Assembly: GCA_016712105.1 (NCBI GenBank)
Contig: JADJRU010000023.1
Coordinates: 1 to 64,000, forward strand
Origin: Ahniella sp.
Lineage (GTDB): Bacteria; Pseudomonadota; Gammaproteobacteria; Xanthomonadales; Ahniellaceae
Length of the DNA stretch: 64,000 nucleotides
Reading direction: 5' to 3'
Below are positions 16,418 to 26,282 of this stretch, in pieces. Both the position numbers and the translations under genes were made by a program. How positions within the stretch are numbered: the stretch's first letter is position 1; every line of letters starts with the position of its first letter. The notes beneath the pieces were generated by a model. It was given only the letters and a program-made list of their open reading frames with translations, was not told the origin of the DNA and searched no databases.

Positions 16418-17790
16418 GCGTCGCGCTCCAGTGCGCGCAACAAGCCACGCGCCTTGTGTCGCGTTTCGTCGAGTTCGCGAGCCGGGACCGAGTCGAATAC
16501 GATCCCGGCGCCTGCGCGCAAGGAGAGCGACTGCCCCCTCAGCGTCATGGTGCGGATCAGGATATTGAGTTCCATCTGCCGACCCGGCCCGATGAACCCC
16601 ATGGCGCCCGTGTAGAACCCCCGTGGCGCCTGTTCGAGTTCGGCAATGATCTGCATGCACCGGATTTTCGGGCAGCCCGTGATCGTGCCGCCCGGAAACA
16701 CCGCGGCAACGATGTCGCGTACGCTGGCGTCGGGCCGCAAACGACCGCGCACGTTCGAGACGATGTGGTGCACATGCGTGTAACTTTCCATGCCCATCAG
16801 TTCATCGACTTCCACACTGCCCGGCACCGAGACGCGTCCCAGATCGTTGCGTTCGAGGTCGATCAGCATGACGTGCTCGGCACGTTCCTTGGGATGCGAC
16901 ATCAACTCGGCCTGAAGTCGATCGTCGTGTTCGCCGATGCCACGCGGCCGGGTGCCGGCAATCGGTCGTGTTTCCACCTGATCACCCCGCACCGACACCA
17001 ATCGCTCAGGCGAGGAACTCAACACCGCCAGATCGCCAAACCGGAAGCTGCCGGCAAACGGCGCTGGATTGGCTTCGCGCAAACGGCGGTACAGGTCGAT
17101 CGGCAAGGTGCCGGGTGCCATGTGTCCGTGCCACCGACGCGACAGATTGACCTGGAACACATCGCCGGCCGCCACATATTCGCGGATCCGCTCGACACCG
17201 GCGATGAACCCTGCCGGATCGTCTTCCTGCCACTGGCTCAGACTCAGCGGCGCGATGGCGGGTAACGGTTCAACACGCAACTGCCCGAGGACGGCTTCTG
17301 CCCACGGCGCCGCCGCAGGCTCGAACACGGCGGTGACGCTGTTGTCCTCATGGTCACGCACAAGCGCCAGAGGGGTTCTCAGTGCGATGGCCAGCGGCGA
17401 AGTGTCTCTGGGAAGAGTCGACGCCAGCTTGGGCTCCAGGCACGCCGCGAACTCGTAAGACAGCAGCAGCGCGTAACCGCCTGCAAAATGACCGGGACCC
17501 GGCTGGAGCTCAAGCCCCGAGAGATTCTGATCCACCAGGTCCAGCAAGTGTTCGCCGACCGTCTGGTCGTGCTCGTCACGAACCTGATTCGGCGAAACCT
17601 GCACGAGCCGATGACCATTTCCGGCCAACAACAAATCGTATCGGCCCGAGCGCGCATGACGCGCCCGGCTTTCCAGCAACACCGGGAACCGGTCCGGGAA
17701 CGCTGCGTGCAGCGCCACCAGATCAAGCCCTGCAGGCAATGCGCGCGTCAGCATGGCGACACCATGCGCGCGCGCAGGCTCAGCCGACAT
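16414..17790 (-). CDS. pabB: Aminodeoxychorismate synthase component I
   Basis: 458 residues. It uses chorismate and ammonia supplied by PabA to form aminodeoxychorismate. The chorismate-binding domain has GDVFQVNLSRRW, SSPERLVS, PIAGTRPRG, HVMLIDLERNDLGRVS and GGTITGCPKIRCM. The lysine of the Escherichia coli PabB motif PIKGT is alanine here, as in anthranilate synthase TrpE, so specificity is assigned mainly from the overlapping pabC. No pabA is nearby. The gene follows fabF by a few bases. Confidence 0.85.
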   Translation of the reverse strand: MSAEPARAHGVAMLTRALPAGLDLVALHAAFPDRFPVLLESRARHARSGRYDLLLAGNGHRLVQVSPNQVRDEHDQTVGEHLLDLVDQNLSGLELQPGPGHFAGGYALLLSYEFAACLEPKLASTLPRDTSPLAIALRTPLALVRDHEDNSVTAVFEPAAAPWAEAVLGQLRVEPLPAIAPLSLSQWQEDDPAGFIAGVERIREYVAAGDVFQVNLSRRWHGHMAPGTLPIDLYRRLREANPAPFAGSFRFGDLAVLSSSPERLVSVRGDQVETRPIAGTRPRGIGEHDDRLQAELMSHPKERAEHVMLIDLERNDLGRVSVPGSVEVDELMGMESYTHVHHIVSNVRGRLRPDASVRDIVAAVFPGGTITGCPKIRCMQIIAELEQAPRGFYTGAMGFIGPGRQMELNILIRTMTLRGQSLSLRAGAGIVFDSVPARELDETRHKARGLLRALERDA

Positions 17791-17796
17791 CGCCCA

Positions 17797-19034
17797 TCAG
17801 AGCGAACGGAACACCAAGGTGGCGTTGGTTCCGCCAAACCCGAATCCGTTCGACACCGCGACCTGGATCTTCTTGTCGCGCGCCACATTCGGCACATAGT
17901 CGAGATCGCAGCCTTCGCCCGGATTGTCCAGGTTGATGGTCGGCGGAATCACGCCCGTGTGGAGCGCGAGCACCGAGAACACGGCCTCAACACCACCGGC
18001 TGCACCCAGCAGGTGACCCGTCATCGACTTCGTCGACGACACCATCGTCTTGTAGGCATGGTCACCCAATGCCGATTTCATCGACAGGGTTTCGGCCAGG
18101 TCACCGAGTGGTGTCGAGGTGCCGTGGGCATTGATGTAGTCGACCTCGTCGGCGTTGATGCCGGCGTCCTTCAATGCCGATCGCATGCAGCGTGCCGGGC
18201 CTTCGCCGTTTTCACTCGGTGCGGTCATGTGGAATGCATCGGAACTCGCGCCATAACCGATGAGCTCGCAGTAAATGCGCGCACCACGGGCCTTGGCATG
18301 TTCCAGTTCCTCGATCACCAGGATACCGGCGCCGTCGGCCAGCACGAACCCGTCGCGATCGCGATCCCATGGGCGGCTGGCACGTTTTGGATCGTCGTTG
18401 CGCGTGGACATGGCTTTCATCGACGCGAACCCGCCCACGGCCGTCGGCGTGCAGCCGTGTTCGGCGCCACCGGCAATCATGGCGTCGGCATCACCGTATT
18501 GAATCATGCGCATGGCCGTACCCAGGCTGTGGTTCGACGACGCACAGGCGGATACTGCCGAAAATTGGGGCCCTTCAGGCCGAGCGCGATACTCAGTTGG
18601 CCGGGCAACATGTTGATGATCGTCGACGGCACATAGAACGGCGAAATCTTGCGCGGGCCACCGGTATGCAGGGCGATCGCGGTGTCTTCGATGCCGCGGA
18701 CACCACCAATGCCGGAACCGATGACGGCGCCGATGCGCTCGGCATTCGCTTCGGTCACTTCCAGTCCGGAATCAGCCATCGCCATCTTGGCGGCGGCGAA
18801 TCCGTAATGGATGAATTTGTCCATTTTCTTGACGTCTTTCGCGCCCAGCCACTGGGTCGGCTCGAAGCCGTGTACTTCACCGGCAATCTGCGTGGCGAAG
18901 GCGCTGGCGTCGAAACAGCTGATGCGATCGATGCCGCAGCGGCCATTGCGGATGTTGTCCCATGCGCTTTCCAGCGTGTTGCCCACCGGCGACACGATGC
19001 CCATGCCTGTTACCACCACCCGACGCTTGCTCAT
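17797..19034 (-). CDS. fabF: 3-oxoacyl-[ACP] synthase II, interrupted by one frameshift
   Basis: The N-terminal part (MSKRRVVVTGMGIVSPVGN ... SIALGLKGPNF) reads in one frame, and the C-terminal part (TAMRMIQYGDADAMIAGG ... VSNGFGFGGTNATLVFR) in another. The active-site region SACASSNHS is only recovered by adding one T in the short run at 18561-18564 (A run on the plus strand). The two histidines NAHGTSTPLGD and TKSMTGHLLGAAGG are intact. FabF extends acyl-ACP chains in type II fatty acid synthesis. As the gene is important and otherwise whole, the shift is probably a sequence error. It follows acpP and starts the pab-mltG-holB run. Confidence 0.9.
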
Positions 19035-19149
19035 CACCTGCTCCTCGAATCAAGGCGTGGACCTGATGGTCCACGAAACAACCGTTTCATTGTCGCGCAA
19101 ATGAAAACTGCGCCGGTGCGGCGCAGTTTTCGGCGGCGAGAGCCTGGGC

Positions 19150-19392
19150 TCAGGCCTTGTTGACGTGCGTCTTGACGTAGTCAATCGCCATCTGGACGCT
19201 GGTGATCTTTTCAGCGTCTTCGTCCGGGATTTCGCACTCGAACTCTTCTTCCAGGGCCATCACCAATTCGACTGTGTCGAGCGAATCGGCGCCCAGATCG
19301 TCAACGAACGAGGCGTTCGGGGTAACTTCATCTTCCTTGACGCCGAGTTGTTCGACCACGATCTTCTTGACGCGTTCTTCGATGCTGCTCAT
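19150..19392 (-). CDS. acpP: Acyl carrier protein
   Basis: 80 residues, acidic. The 4'-phosphopantetheine attachment site is Ser37 in GADSLDTVELVMALEE. It carries the growing acyl chain in fatty acid synthesis and hands it to FabF and others. AGAGGA before the ATG is a fair ribosome site. It lies 115 bp upstream of fabF. fabD, fabG and fabH, usually before acpP, are not next to it; mtnA is there instead. Confidence 0.97.
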   Translation of the reverse strand: MSSIEERVKKIVVEQLGVKEDEVTPNASFVDDLGADSLDTVELVMALEEEFECEIPDEDAEKITSVQMAIDYVKTHVNKA

Positions 19393-19509
19393 GTTGGTTG
19401 TGTCCTCTGGTGCGATGGAATGCCCGGGCCAGCCGGGCCCGAAAGCGAAAAAACGACGCCCATTGTAGGGCAAATACTCAAACCTACAAAACAACCGTCA
19501 AACAAACGT

Positions 19510-20541
19510 TTACGCAGCACCAAAGAACGGCGCCCGGAAGATGCCCTGCTCGGTCACCACCGCGTCGATCAGGCTGCCCGGCGTGACGTCGAAGACCGGG
19601 TTCCAGGTCTGCACCCCCTCGGCGGCGATCCGCTGGCCGCCGGCCTCCAGCAATTCGCGGGCCTCACGCAGTTCGATTTCGATGTGATCGCCGGTTGGCA
19701 TGGACAGATCCACCGTTGAACTGGGCGCCACCACCATGAACTTGACGCCATGATGACGCGCGGCAATGGCCAGCTGGTAAGTGCCGATCTTGTTGGCGGT
19801 GTCGCCGTTGCGGGCGATCCGGTCGGCCCCCACGATGACCCACTGGACCTGCCCGGTTTTCATCAGATGTGCCGCAGCAGAGTCGGCAATGAGCTTCGCC
19901 GGAATGCCGTCTTCCAGCAGTTCCCAGGCCGTCAGGCGTGTGCCCTGCCCCCACGGCCGCGTTTCGGTGTTGAACACGCGCGCCACACGACCCTCGGCGT
20001 AAGCGGCCCGGATCACCCCAAGCGCGGTACCGAATCCGGCGGTGGCCAGCGAACCCGTGTTGCAATGAGTCAGCACACCACTACCGGGCTCGATCAGCGA
20101 GGCACCCAGTTGACCCATATGCCGGATCGCGGCCAGGTCTTCGCGCTCGATCGCCTGGGCTTCCTGCTCCAGAACCGATACGGCACAGCGCTCGCCCAGC
20201 ACTCTGCGCATCCGTGCCAGCGCCCAGAACAGGTTCACGGCGGTTGGCCGTGATGCGGCCAGTTCCTGCAGCGCCGGCTCCAAAGATGCGATCGACACGA
20301 GCCCCGCCGCATCCTGATGCGCTTGCGCCGCCAGCACCACGCCATAAGCCGCAGCAATGCCGATTGCCGGTGCCCCCCGAACCGTGAGGTTCTGAATCGC
20401 CGTGGCGACTGCACTGGCGGTCTCACACACCACCCAGACTTGCTGCATCGGCAACAGGCGCTGGTCGATCAGGCTCAAGCCCGCTCCGGTCCAGTGCACG
20501 GCGCGAATGCGGTCGTAGCGGGCGTAGTCAACGTCGGTCAT
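19510..20541 (-). CDS. mtnA: Methylthioribose-1-phosphate isomerase
   Basis: 343 residues. It converts methylthioribose 1-phosphate to the ribulose form in the methionine salvage route. Family motifs are TVRGAPAIGIAAAYG, the catalytic Cys in LTHCNTGSLATAG, and the catalytic Asp in VGADRIARNGDTANKIGT. The start at 20541 gives MTDVDYARYDRIRAVHW, the usual beginning. The next upstream gene on this strand stops 26 bases before, so co-transcription is possible, but no other salvage genes are here. Confidence 0.95.
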   Translation of the reverse strand: MTDVDYARYDRIRAVHWTGAGLSLIDQRLLPMQQVWVVCETASAVATAIQNLTVRGAPAIGIAAAYGVVLAAQAHQDAAGLVSIASLEPALQELAASRPTAVNLFWALARMRRVLGERCAVSVLEQEAQAIEREDLAAIRHMGQLGASLIEPGSGVLTHCNTGSLATAGFGTALGVIRAAYAEGRVARVFNTETRPWGQGTRLTAWELLEDGIPAKLIADSAAAHLMKTGQVQWVIVGADRIARNGDTANKIGTYQLAIAARHHGVKFMVVAPSSTVDLSMPTGDHIEIELREARELLEAGGQRIAAEGVQTWNPVFDVTPGSLIDAVVTEQGIFRAPFFGAA

Positions 20542-20567
20542 GGCAGGGCCTCGGACAAATGGAAACC

Positions 20568-23543
20568 TCAATTCTGCACGTTTGGCAGCACAAATGCGCC
20601 CTGGATGCGTTCATCTTCGGGCTCCATCAGCTCCGGATATCTGCAGTTCGGCAAAATCTGGACATCGAAGATTTCCTGGACCTGGCCTTCAAAACGAAGG
20701 AATCCGACAATCCTCGCTGAGCGCAGATCGACCACCCAGATGCCGCATAGGCGCTCCGTCAATCTCTCCAGGATCGGCAAGCCGCCAAAGATGCCCTCGC
20801 GGATCTGCGAGAGACCAATGAACGCAAACGGCCCATGGAACGCCAGTCCTCGCGTGAATCCGGGCAACTCGATGAACGGCTCGGCCCGACCGCTCGCAAG
20901 ATCCACTTTCGACAGGGTGCCGCGGCCCGACTCCAGCACCCACAAGGCACCTTGATGCCATCGCGGCGAATGCGGCATCGACAGACCGGTGGCCGCGACT
21001 TCGTTCGTGGGCACATCGATGATCAGGCCGCCATCGGCCTTGTGATCACGCCAGGCACCGCCCTCATCCGTCGCCGCCAGACACGTGACATAACGCACGC
21101 GGCCTTCGATCACGGCCAGTCCGTTCAAGTGGCAACGATCCGTCGGTTCCAGTCGCGTGATGAATTTTGGCTGCCAGCGCGGCACGAAGCTGTGCCAGGG
21201 ATCGATGCTGGCGAGGCACGAAAAGCGCGTATTCGCGATCCAGAGTTCTGAACCCGCCCAGGCGATTTCGTGGACCCGGATATCGCCGGTGAGGTGCAAC
21301 TGGCGCGGCACAAAACAGGCATCGTGACTGCCTGCCGGCGCGAGGCTGGCGGCGATGCCGCGCTGGTTGTGGCATTCCCAGATGCCGCGGGACGTGGCCA
21401 CGGCAAGCCTGTCGCCCTGAGCGGCCAGGCCCATCGGGCTCGGAAACCCCTTGAAATGGGTGTTGATGCCCTCGCCTTCCGGCCGCAGCAACACCACGCG
21501 TCCGCTCTGATAGGTCGAGACTGCCAGCGAGACCCCACAGGCCGACAGCACCTGCGCAAAGCTGCGGGTATAGACACTGCCGAATGCCTGCTTTGGGTCA
21601 CTGGGTCCAACACTTGCAGACCTGGCTGAATCCATGTCGGCAGGCTGCTGGCGCACACGTTTCGGGACTACTGCAGGCGCCTGACGTTCCCGTGCCTCCA
21701 GGTTGGCAAACCACTGATCGAATCGCTGAACAGTCGCCTCCTGTCCGGGCAGACAATCCGCCAGCAGCGATTCGTTGCGTCGCCATTTCTCTGGATCGGC
21801 CGGCGTCAGCGTATGACGCGACGGCGGCAACTCGCCCAACTCGGTATCCCAGCCAATATCGAGCTGCCGGCACAAACGTTCGATGCAGTCCTGAGGCGAG
21901 CTCAGCAAATCGTCGTACCGGACACCCAACACACGCGTTGGATCAAGCGCATCCAGATCATCAAGCAGATGGCCGACACAGGCCGACCACTGTCGCGCCA
22001 CGATTTCGTGTTCGGGCAGTGCTTGCCATTCCCGCCACCCGGGCGTGAGCAGCAGTGACCAGGGTGGACCGGACCAACCGGGCAAGCGCGGATAGGTCAC
22101 GAATCGCTTCGAAGACCAGGCATCCAGCATGGAGCTGATCGTGTCGCGCGCCGACCGATGCAGCACGACAAACCGGGCATCCGGATAGGCCTTCGCCAGG
22201 AACGCAACGCGGAGCGCATTCTTTGGTGTCTTCTCGATGAATCGCAGTGCCCGCGCATCCGCACGGACCGGTCGACCGTCGCGATCGCGCAACTGGCTGA
22301 AGAATCCATGCGTCAGTTCGGCGACTGTCATCGGTGTCGCCATATCCGCGTCGACGCGATTGCTGTCGAAGTTCACGCGCGCCGGATTGAGTGCCGGGAT
22401 CTGCTCCATGATCTGATGGCTCTCGCCACCGATGGATACGAGGTCGGGTGACCGGCACAAGGTTTCGAACAATAGGCTGCTGCCCGATCGGGGCGGGCAG
22501 ACGATGAAGATCGGGCGATCGAAGATTGGCTTGGTGGGTGCTTCCGAGGTCAGACGTACACTGGACTGAACTGGCGCCGTTGGCGTCGTTGCCGCACGAG
22601 GTGCCGGCCCATCAACCGTCACCGCCACACGCACGATGACCTGACGGAGAAACTCCGCGACCGCGCATCCGTTGCCCAATCGCCATGCCGACGGAAATGT
22701 CGCCAGTGTTTGGTCAAGTCGGGACAACACCTCAGAAAATGCGGCATGCCCTGCCGGACGAACGCCGAACTCGGCATAAAGCGCTGTCCATTGGCGATCG
22801 AGCGACCGCGCAAGCGTGTCCAGCGACGTGGTCGCCTCGGTACTCGCAAGTTCCTCGCGACAACGCTGCAACCAGAACCGAAGCTCAAAGGGCGTCATCA
22901 CGATCGGCTGGTTTTCGCTTTCGAAGCGCAACCTTGATCCGCTCTCCGTCCCATCGAGCGGCGCTACCGTCATCGGTGCCGGCAGGAAATCCGAAGGGCT
23001 TTCACCGGCATCGATCCACTCGTGTAATCGCGGTCCGCCGACCGTGTCGATGACCAGGTGGATTCGCTCCGTGGATTCCGGGTTCAGCACGTTGTGACGG
23101 GTCCAGGTGTCGAACACCCAACACTCGCCCGCTGCCATGTTTACGGCACGGTTACCCACCTCGAAGCGAACATGCGGCGTGGTCCGCACCGGCACATGGA
23201 CACGATGCCGGCTCTGCCAGTAGTAGTGCGTGTCGACATGGGCATGGGCTTCGCCATTGCCGTGGATCCGCATCAATCGGGATCGTCCGATCGGCGAATC
23301 CAATTCCGCCATGACCTGCCGCACGGTCGGCAGCAACGCCAGCCAGGGCGTCGGCCGCATCGGGCCTTTTGCAGCGTCGTCGTCCGGATTGCCAAGAGCC
23401 GCCACCAGCGGCACCGCCGAATTGCCGGCATACCCTTGTGGATGAGCACGCCATGCGGTGCTCGGCAACGCGTCGATCTCGCGAGCCAGGGCTTCGGCGT
23501 CAAAACGGATCGGCAGTCGGATGAAGGGGCGGTCGAGTTTCAT
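20568..23543 (-). CDS. Three-domain protein: Asp/Asn beta-hydroxylase, sulfotransferase and DUF4915
   Basis: 991 residues with no signal peptide. About 1-200 resembles the aspartyl/asparaginyl beta-hydroxylase family (PF05118 type), an iron and 2-oxoglutarate dioxygenase: H102-V-D104, the RHRVHVPV strand, GECWVFDTW and H150. About 340-640 is a PAPS-dependent sulfotransferase: PPRSGSSLLFE for the 5'-phosphosulfate loop and VLHRSARDTISSM for the 3'-phosphate site. About 690-991 matches the DUF4915/TIGR03032 family, probably a beta-propeller: HLNGLAVIEGRVRYVTCLAATD, GGLIIDV, MPHSPRWHQGALWVLESG and EIFDVQILP. The substrate is unknown; hydroxylation followed by sulfation of a peptide or glycan is one possibility. 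Confidence 0.85.
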   Translation of the reverse strand: MKLDRPFIRLPIRFDAEALAREIDALPSTAWRAHPQGYAGNSAVPLVAALGNPDDDAAKGPMRPTPWLALLPTVRQVMAELDSPIGRSRLMRIHGNGEAHAHVDTHYYWQSRHRVHVPVRTTPHVRFEVGNRAVNMAAGECWVFDTWTRHNVLNPESTERIHLVIDTVGGPRLHEWIDAGESPSDFLPAPMTVAPLDGTESGSRLRFESENQPIVMTPFELRFWLQRCREELASTEATTSLDTLARSLDRQWTALYAEFGVRPAGHAAFSEVLSRLDQTLATFPSAWRLGNGCAVAEFLRQVIVRVAVTVDGPAPRAATTPTAPVQSSVRLTSEAPTKPIFDRPIFIVCPPRSGSSLLFETLCRSPDLVSIGGESHQIMEQIPALNPARVNFDSNRVDADMATPMTVAELTHGFFSQLRDRDGRPVRADARALRFIEKTPKNALRVAFLAKAYPDARFVVLHRSARDTISSMLDAWSSKRFVTYPRLPGWSGPPWSLLLTPGWREWQALPEHEIVARQWSACVGHLLDDLDALDPTRVLGVRYDDLLSSPQDCIERLCRQLDIGWDTELGELPPSRHTLTPADPEKWRRNESLLADCLPGQEATVQRFDQWFANLEARERQAPAVVPKRVRQQPADMDSARSASVGPSDPKQAFGSVYTRSFAQVLSACGVSLAVSTYQSGRVVLLRPEGEGINTHFKGFPSPMGLAAQGDRLAVATSRGIWECHNQRGIAASLAPAGSHDACFVPRQLHLTGDIRVHEIAWAGSELWIANTRFSCLASIDPWHSFVPRWQPKFITRLEPTDRCHLNGLAVIEGRVRYVTCLAATDEGGAWRDHKADGGLIIDVPTNEVAATGLSMPHSPRWHQGALWVLESGRGTLSKVDLASGRAEPFIELPGFTRGLAFHGPFAFIGLSQIREGIFGGLPILERLTERLCGIWVVDLRSARIVGFLRFEGQVQEIFDVQILPNCRYPELMEPEDERIQGAFVLPNVQN

Positions 23544-23791
23544 GCGAACACGGATGGCAGGCCGGAAAGCCTAGCAGGACCGGTGTCAGCGACTCAGTGC
23601 CAATGGGAGCTGCTCCCTCATTAGCTGACGCTCACCAAACGCCACGGAAGCCATTGAGGCCAATGGACCCGTAAACTTTGAATTGATCTGATCAAGCGGC
23701 ATGGGGCACAAGCAGGGACCGAGATCCCTGCTCCGCTGATCGAGGGAAAGCTGGCGCCAAGTAATGTTCGGGGCCAATCTGCCCCTCATCC

Positions 23792-23830
23792 GGTCCTGCG
23801 GACCACCTTCTCCCGTACAACGGGAGAAGG
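23792..23830. terminator. Two adjacent hairpins downstream of the M14 gene
   Basis: GGTCC-TGC-GGACC at 23792-23804 and CCTTCTCCCG-TACAA-CGGGAGAAGG at 23806-23830, both perfect stems. They lie just 3' of the minus-strand carboxypeptidase gene. No U tract follows, so they may be an extragenic palindrome that protects or ends the messenger. The core CTCCCG..CGGGAG recurs at 41740-41885. The rest of the gap 23544-23791 shows nothing recognisable. Confidence 0.5.
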
Positions 23831-23844
23831 CAAAATCAGCGCAA

Positions 23845-26217
23845 TTATTCGAAGCCGTTGTCGAAAATGCCCGTGGCGGCATACGACGCGCGGCAACTGC
23901 TGCCGGCCGATTCAATGCGGATGTTGTCGATCTGCCAGCCGTCAAATACCTGGCTGGTGTCGCTGCTGAACCGGAAGCGCACTCGGGCCGTGGCGCTGTT
24001 GTCGAGCGCTGGCAGTTCGATGCGCTCATGGCGCCAGCCATTCGTGCCGTCACATCGGAACACGCGCGTCCAATTGGTGCCGTTCGTGGAAATCTCGACA
24101 TCACCAAAATCAAACGTCGCTTCCGTGTTGCAACGATGGTCGAACTCGATCCGCACGCCATTCAGGCCAGTGAAGTTGATCGCTGCCGTCGTCAGGCTCA
24201 TGTTCGCGCTGTTGCCGTAGTTGCCGGCCGGGCTGTCGCTCCAGACCATCGTCGTGGCACCGGTCGGACCCGCGATGCTGGTGCGCGCCCAGGTTCCGGT
24301 CGTCGTCCAGCCGGCTGCAGGAGGTGCTTCCGCGTCGTCCACTTGTGCGTTGCAGGTGGGCAACATCACGACGTTCTGGTTGATCGTCTGGTTGGCGACC
24401 AGTTGCAGACCCGGAAAACTCTCGTCGAGATAACCCGCCTTCGACGCTGAAAGTGTGTAGGTCCCTGGCAAACGACGATGGGTGTATGCACCGTCGTTCG
24501 CACTGGTCACGGTTTCAGTGCCCAGCGCGAGTTCGCGACCAAGGGTGCATTCGTCCCGGTGGCCGTAACCGAGCCAGTCAACTGTCCAACCGTGGCCGGA
24601 TCGGTGATCCGCACAAACGCGGCACCCGGTGGGCCCTGCAGTGCCACTCGCATCGATGCCCTGCACGTAGACCAGGTGATTGCCGATACCAAGACCCGCG
24701 GTGGCGAACGGAACACGCACTGTTTCAGTAGCCTGGTTGAACGTCCCGTCTGCTGCCTGCATCGGCGTGGCGGCAGCGCCGAGCGTCCAGGGCAGCTGTC
24801 CGACGTAGAGGTTGGCACCCGTGATGTTCTGAGTTGCCTCGGCACCATTCGACTGGTTGAAGCGCGTGTCGTCGACCAGCGCCTGCAGCGTGATCGTTTC
24901 ACCGGGAAACACCACACTCGAACCCACCGGACCGACGTCACGCGCGTCTGGACCACTCGGCATGATGTACGGGCGATTCAGGATTCGTGCGCCGTACTTG
25001 AATGCTTCCAGGTTGGTCGGAAGAATGGAATTCGTGAAGGTTGTGCAGTCCTGGAAGAATGCACTACCCAGCTCGAACGTATAGGCCGCTACCCCAAGTA
25101 CGCCATAGGCGTTGTCGTCCGAAGCGCCACTGGCCGGAATCGTGTTGGATTGCTCTGGCGTGTAGCCACTGGCCCAGGCCATGCGACGCCCCAAAGTGCG
25201 CAAAGGCGTGTTGTTGGGCGCCGGACTGGAACCGGGGAAGCCCCAGGGCCACAACACCACTTCCGAGAAACTGTGGACGTCGAGATAGAGCCCCTGAGTA
25301 TCCAGAGCTGCCGACTGGTTGTAGTCATTGATGGCACCAGGACGGGTATCGGGAAACAGCGTGGCGATATAGGCATTAACCGCGTTTGACTCCGGCTCCG
25401 ACAAGGTCGTGGGACCACGGTAGGTCTCATTACACTGCGAGCTGCTGGCGCCGCTGCCACCCCAATCAATCTGGAAATTGCGATTCAGGTCGATGCCATC
25501 TCCCGTGCCAGTGCAGGCACCAAGATCACGCCGATTCTTGCGCTGGCTTTGACCGGTCTCGGCAATGATTCGTCCATCCGGATTCGCCTGCAGCAGCAGG
25601 TGGAATTCATTGTGGTCGAGTAACCAGCGGGCCGTGGCATCGGTTTGATAGTTACCCAGCAACCATTCGGCGAACTGGGTGTTGACCTCAACCGGCGTGT
25701 ATTCACGCGCGTGCAGGCCACTCATCACGAACATTTTCGGCTTCGGTCCGGCGATCGCACTGTTCGTCAGCTTGAGCACACGCAAGTCAAATCCCGGCTC
25801 GGATCCGGTCGGACTGGACTTGCGCCAGCTGTCGCCGATATCGACGTTCGTGGCGAGTGTCGGATTCGCCGCCACGAGGCTGTCGATCAGCGTATTCGTT
25901 TCGGCCACGGTGCGGTAACACAAAAATCCGGGAATGGCTTTGGCCATACCCAGATCCCAGGTGTTCACGCGGGAGGTGAGTTCCATGTCGTACTTCGGCG
26001 CCAGGCCTGCCTTCTGCAGGATCGCCAGTTGGTCGCCGTTGGCTTCAACCACCCACTCGCCGGTCTTGCGGTCGTGGTGGGCATGGTCGAACAGTCGGCC
26101 GATCAGCGCACGTGTTGCCGCGTCCCGATCGGGTACCCGGAACATGGCAGAGTCGGCCGCGCCGGCGGACGCCGCAGCACTGACACAAAGGAGACTGGCA
26201 ATCAAACGTCGAAGCAT
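23845..26217 (-). CDS. Secreted M14 zinc carboxypeptidase with C-terminal accessory domains
   Basis: 790 residues; signal peptide about 1-20. The peptidase domain (about 90-430) has zinc ligands H169 and E172 in GLHAREY, a third His in LDVHSFSEVV, and the catalytic Glu in TYTFELGS-like TFELGSAF. After it come an Ig-like stretch, a carboxypeptidase regulatory-like repeat and a jelly-roll or MAM-like domain (FDFGDVEISTNGTNW, DGWQIDNIRIES). The end is GIFDNGFE, shared in style with two other secreted proteins here. Between about 24525 and 24640 the frame leaves and returns: the other frame reads GPPGAAFVRITDPATVG, which fits better, so two compensating indels are likely. Confidence 0.85.
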   Translation of the reverse strand: MLRRLIASLLCVSAAASAGAADSAMFRVPDRDAATRALIGRLFDHAHHDRKTGEWVVEANGDQLAILQKAGLAPKYDMELTSRVNTWDLGMAKAIPGFLCYRTVAETNTLIDSLVAANPTLATNVDIGDSWRKSSPTGSEPGFDLRVLKLTNSAIAGPKPKMFVMSGLHAREYTPVEVNTQFAEWLLGNYQTDATARWLLDHNEFHLLLQANPDGRIIAETGQSQRKNRRDLGACTGTGDGIDLNRNFQIDWGGSGASSSQCNETYRGPTTLSEPESNAVNAYIATLFPDTRPGAINDYNQSAALDTQGLYLDVHSFSEVVLWPWGFPGSSPAPNNTPLRTLGRRMAWASGYTPEQSNTIPASGASDDNAYGVLGVAAYTFELGSAFFQDCTTFTNSILPTNLEAFKYGARILNRPYIMPSGPDARDVGPVGSSVVFPGETITLQALVDDTRFNQSNGAEATQNITGANLYVGQLPWTLGAAATPMQAADGTFNQATETVRVPFATAGLGIGNHLVYVQGIDASGTAGPTGCRVCADHRSGHGWTVDWLGYGHRDECTLGRELALGTETVTSANDGAYTHRRLPGTYTLSASKAGYLDESFPGLQLVANQTINQNVVMLPTCNAQVDDAEAPPAAGWTTTGTWARTSIAGPTGATTMVWSDSPAGNYGNSANMSLTTAAINFTGLNGVRIEFDHRCNTEATFDFGDVEISTNGTNWTRVFRCDGTNGWRHERIELPALDNSATARVRFRFSSDTSQVFDGWQIDNIRIESAGSSCRASYAATGIFDNGFE

Positions 26218-26282
26218 GGGCGATTTCCGGACATTGCCGCCATGGTAATTGGAGGCTTGTTAGACAAACATTGTCGCAAAGT

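Noticed and set aside
17350..18636. Plus-strand open frame of 428 codons
   Set aside because: Antisense to pabB and fabF; composition is Arg/His-rich as in other shadows.
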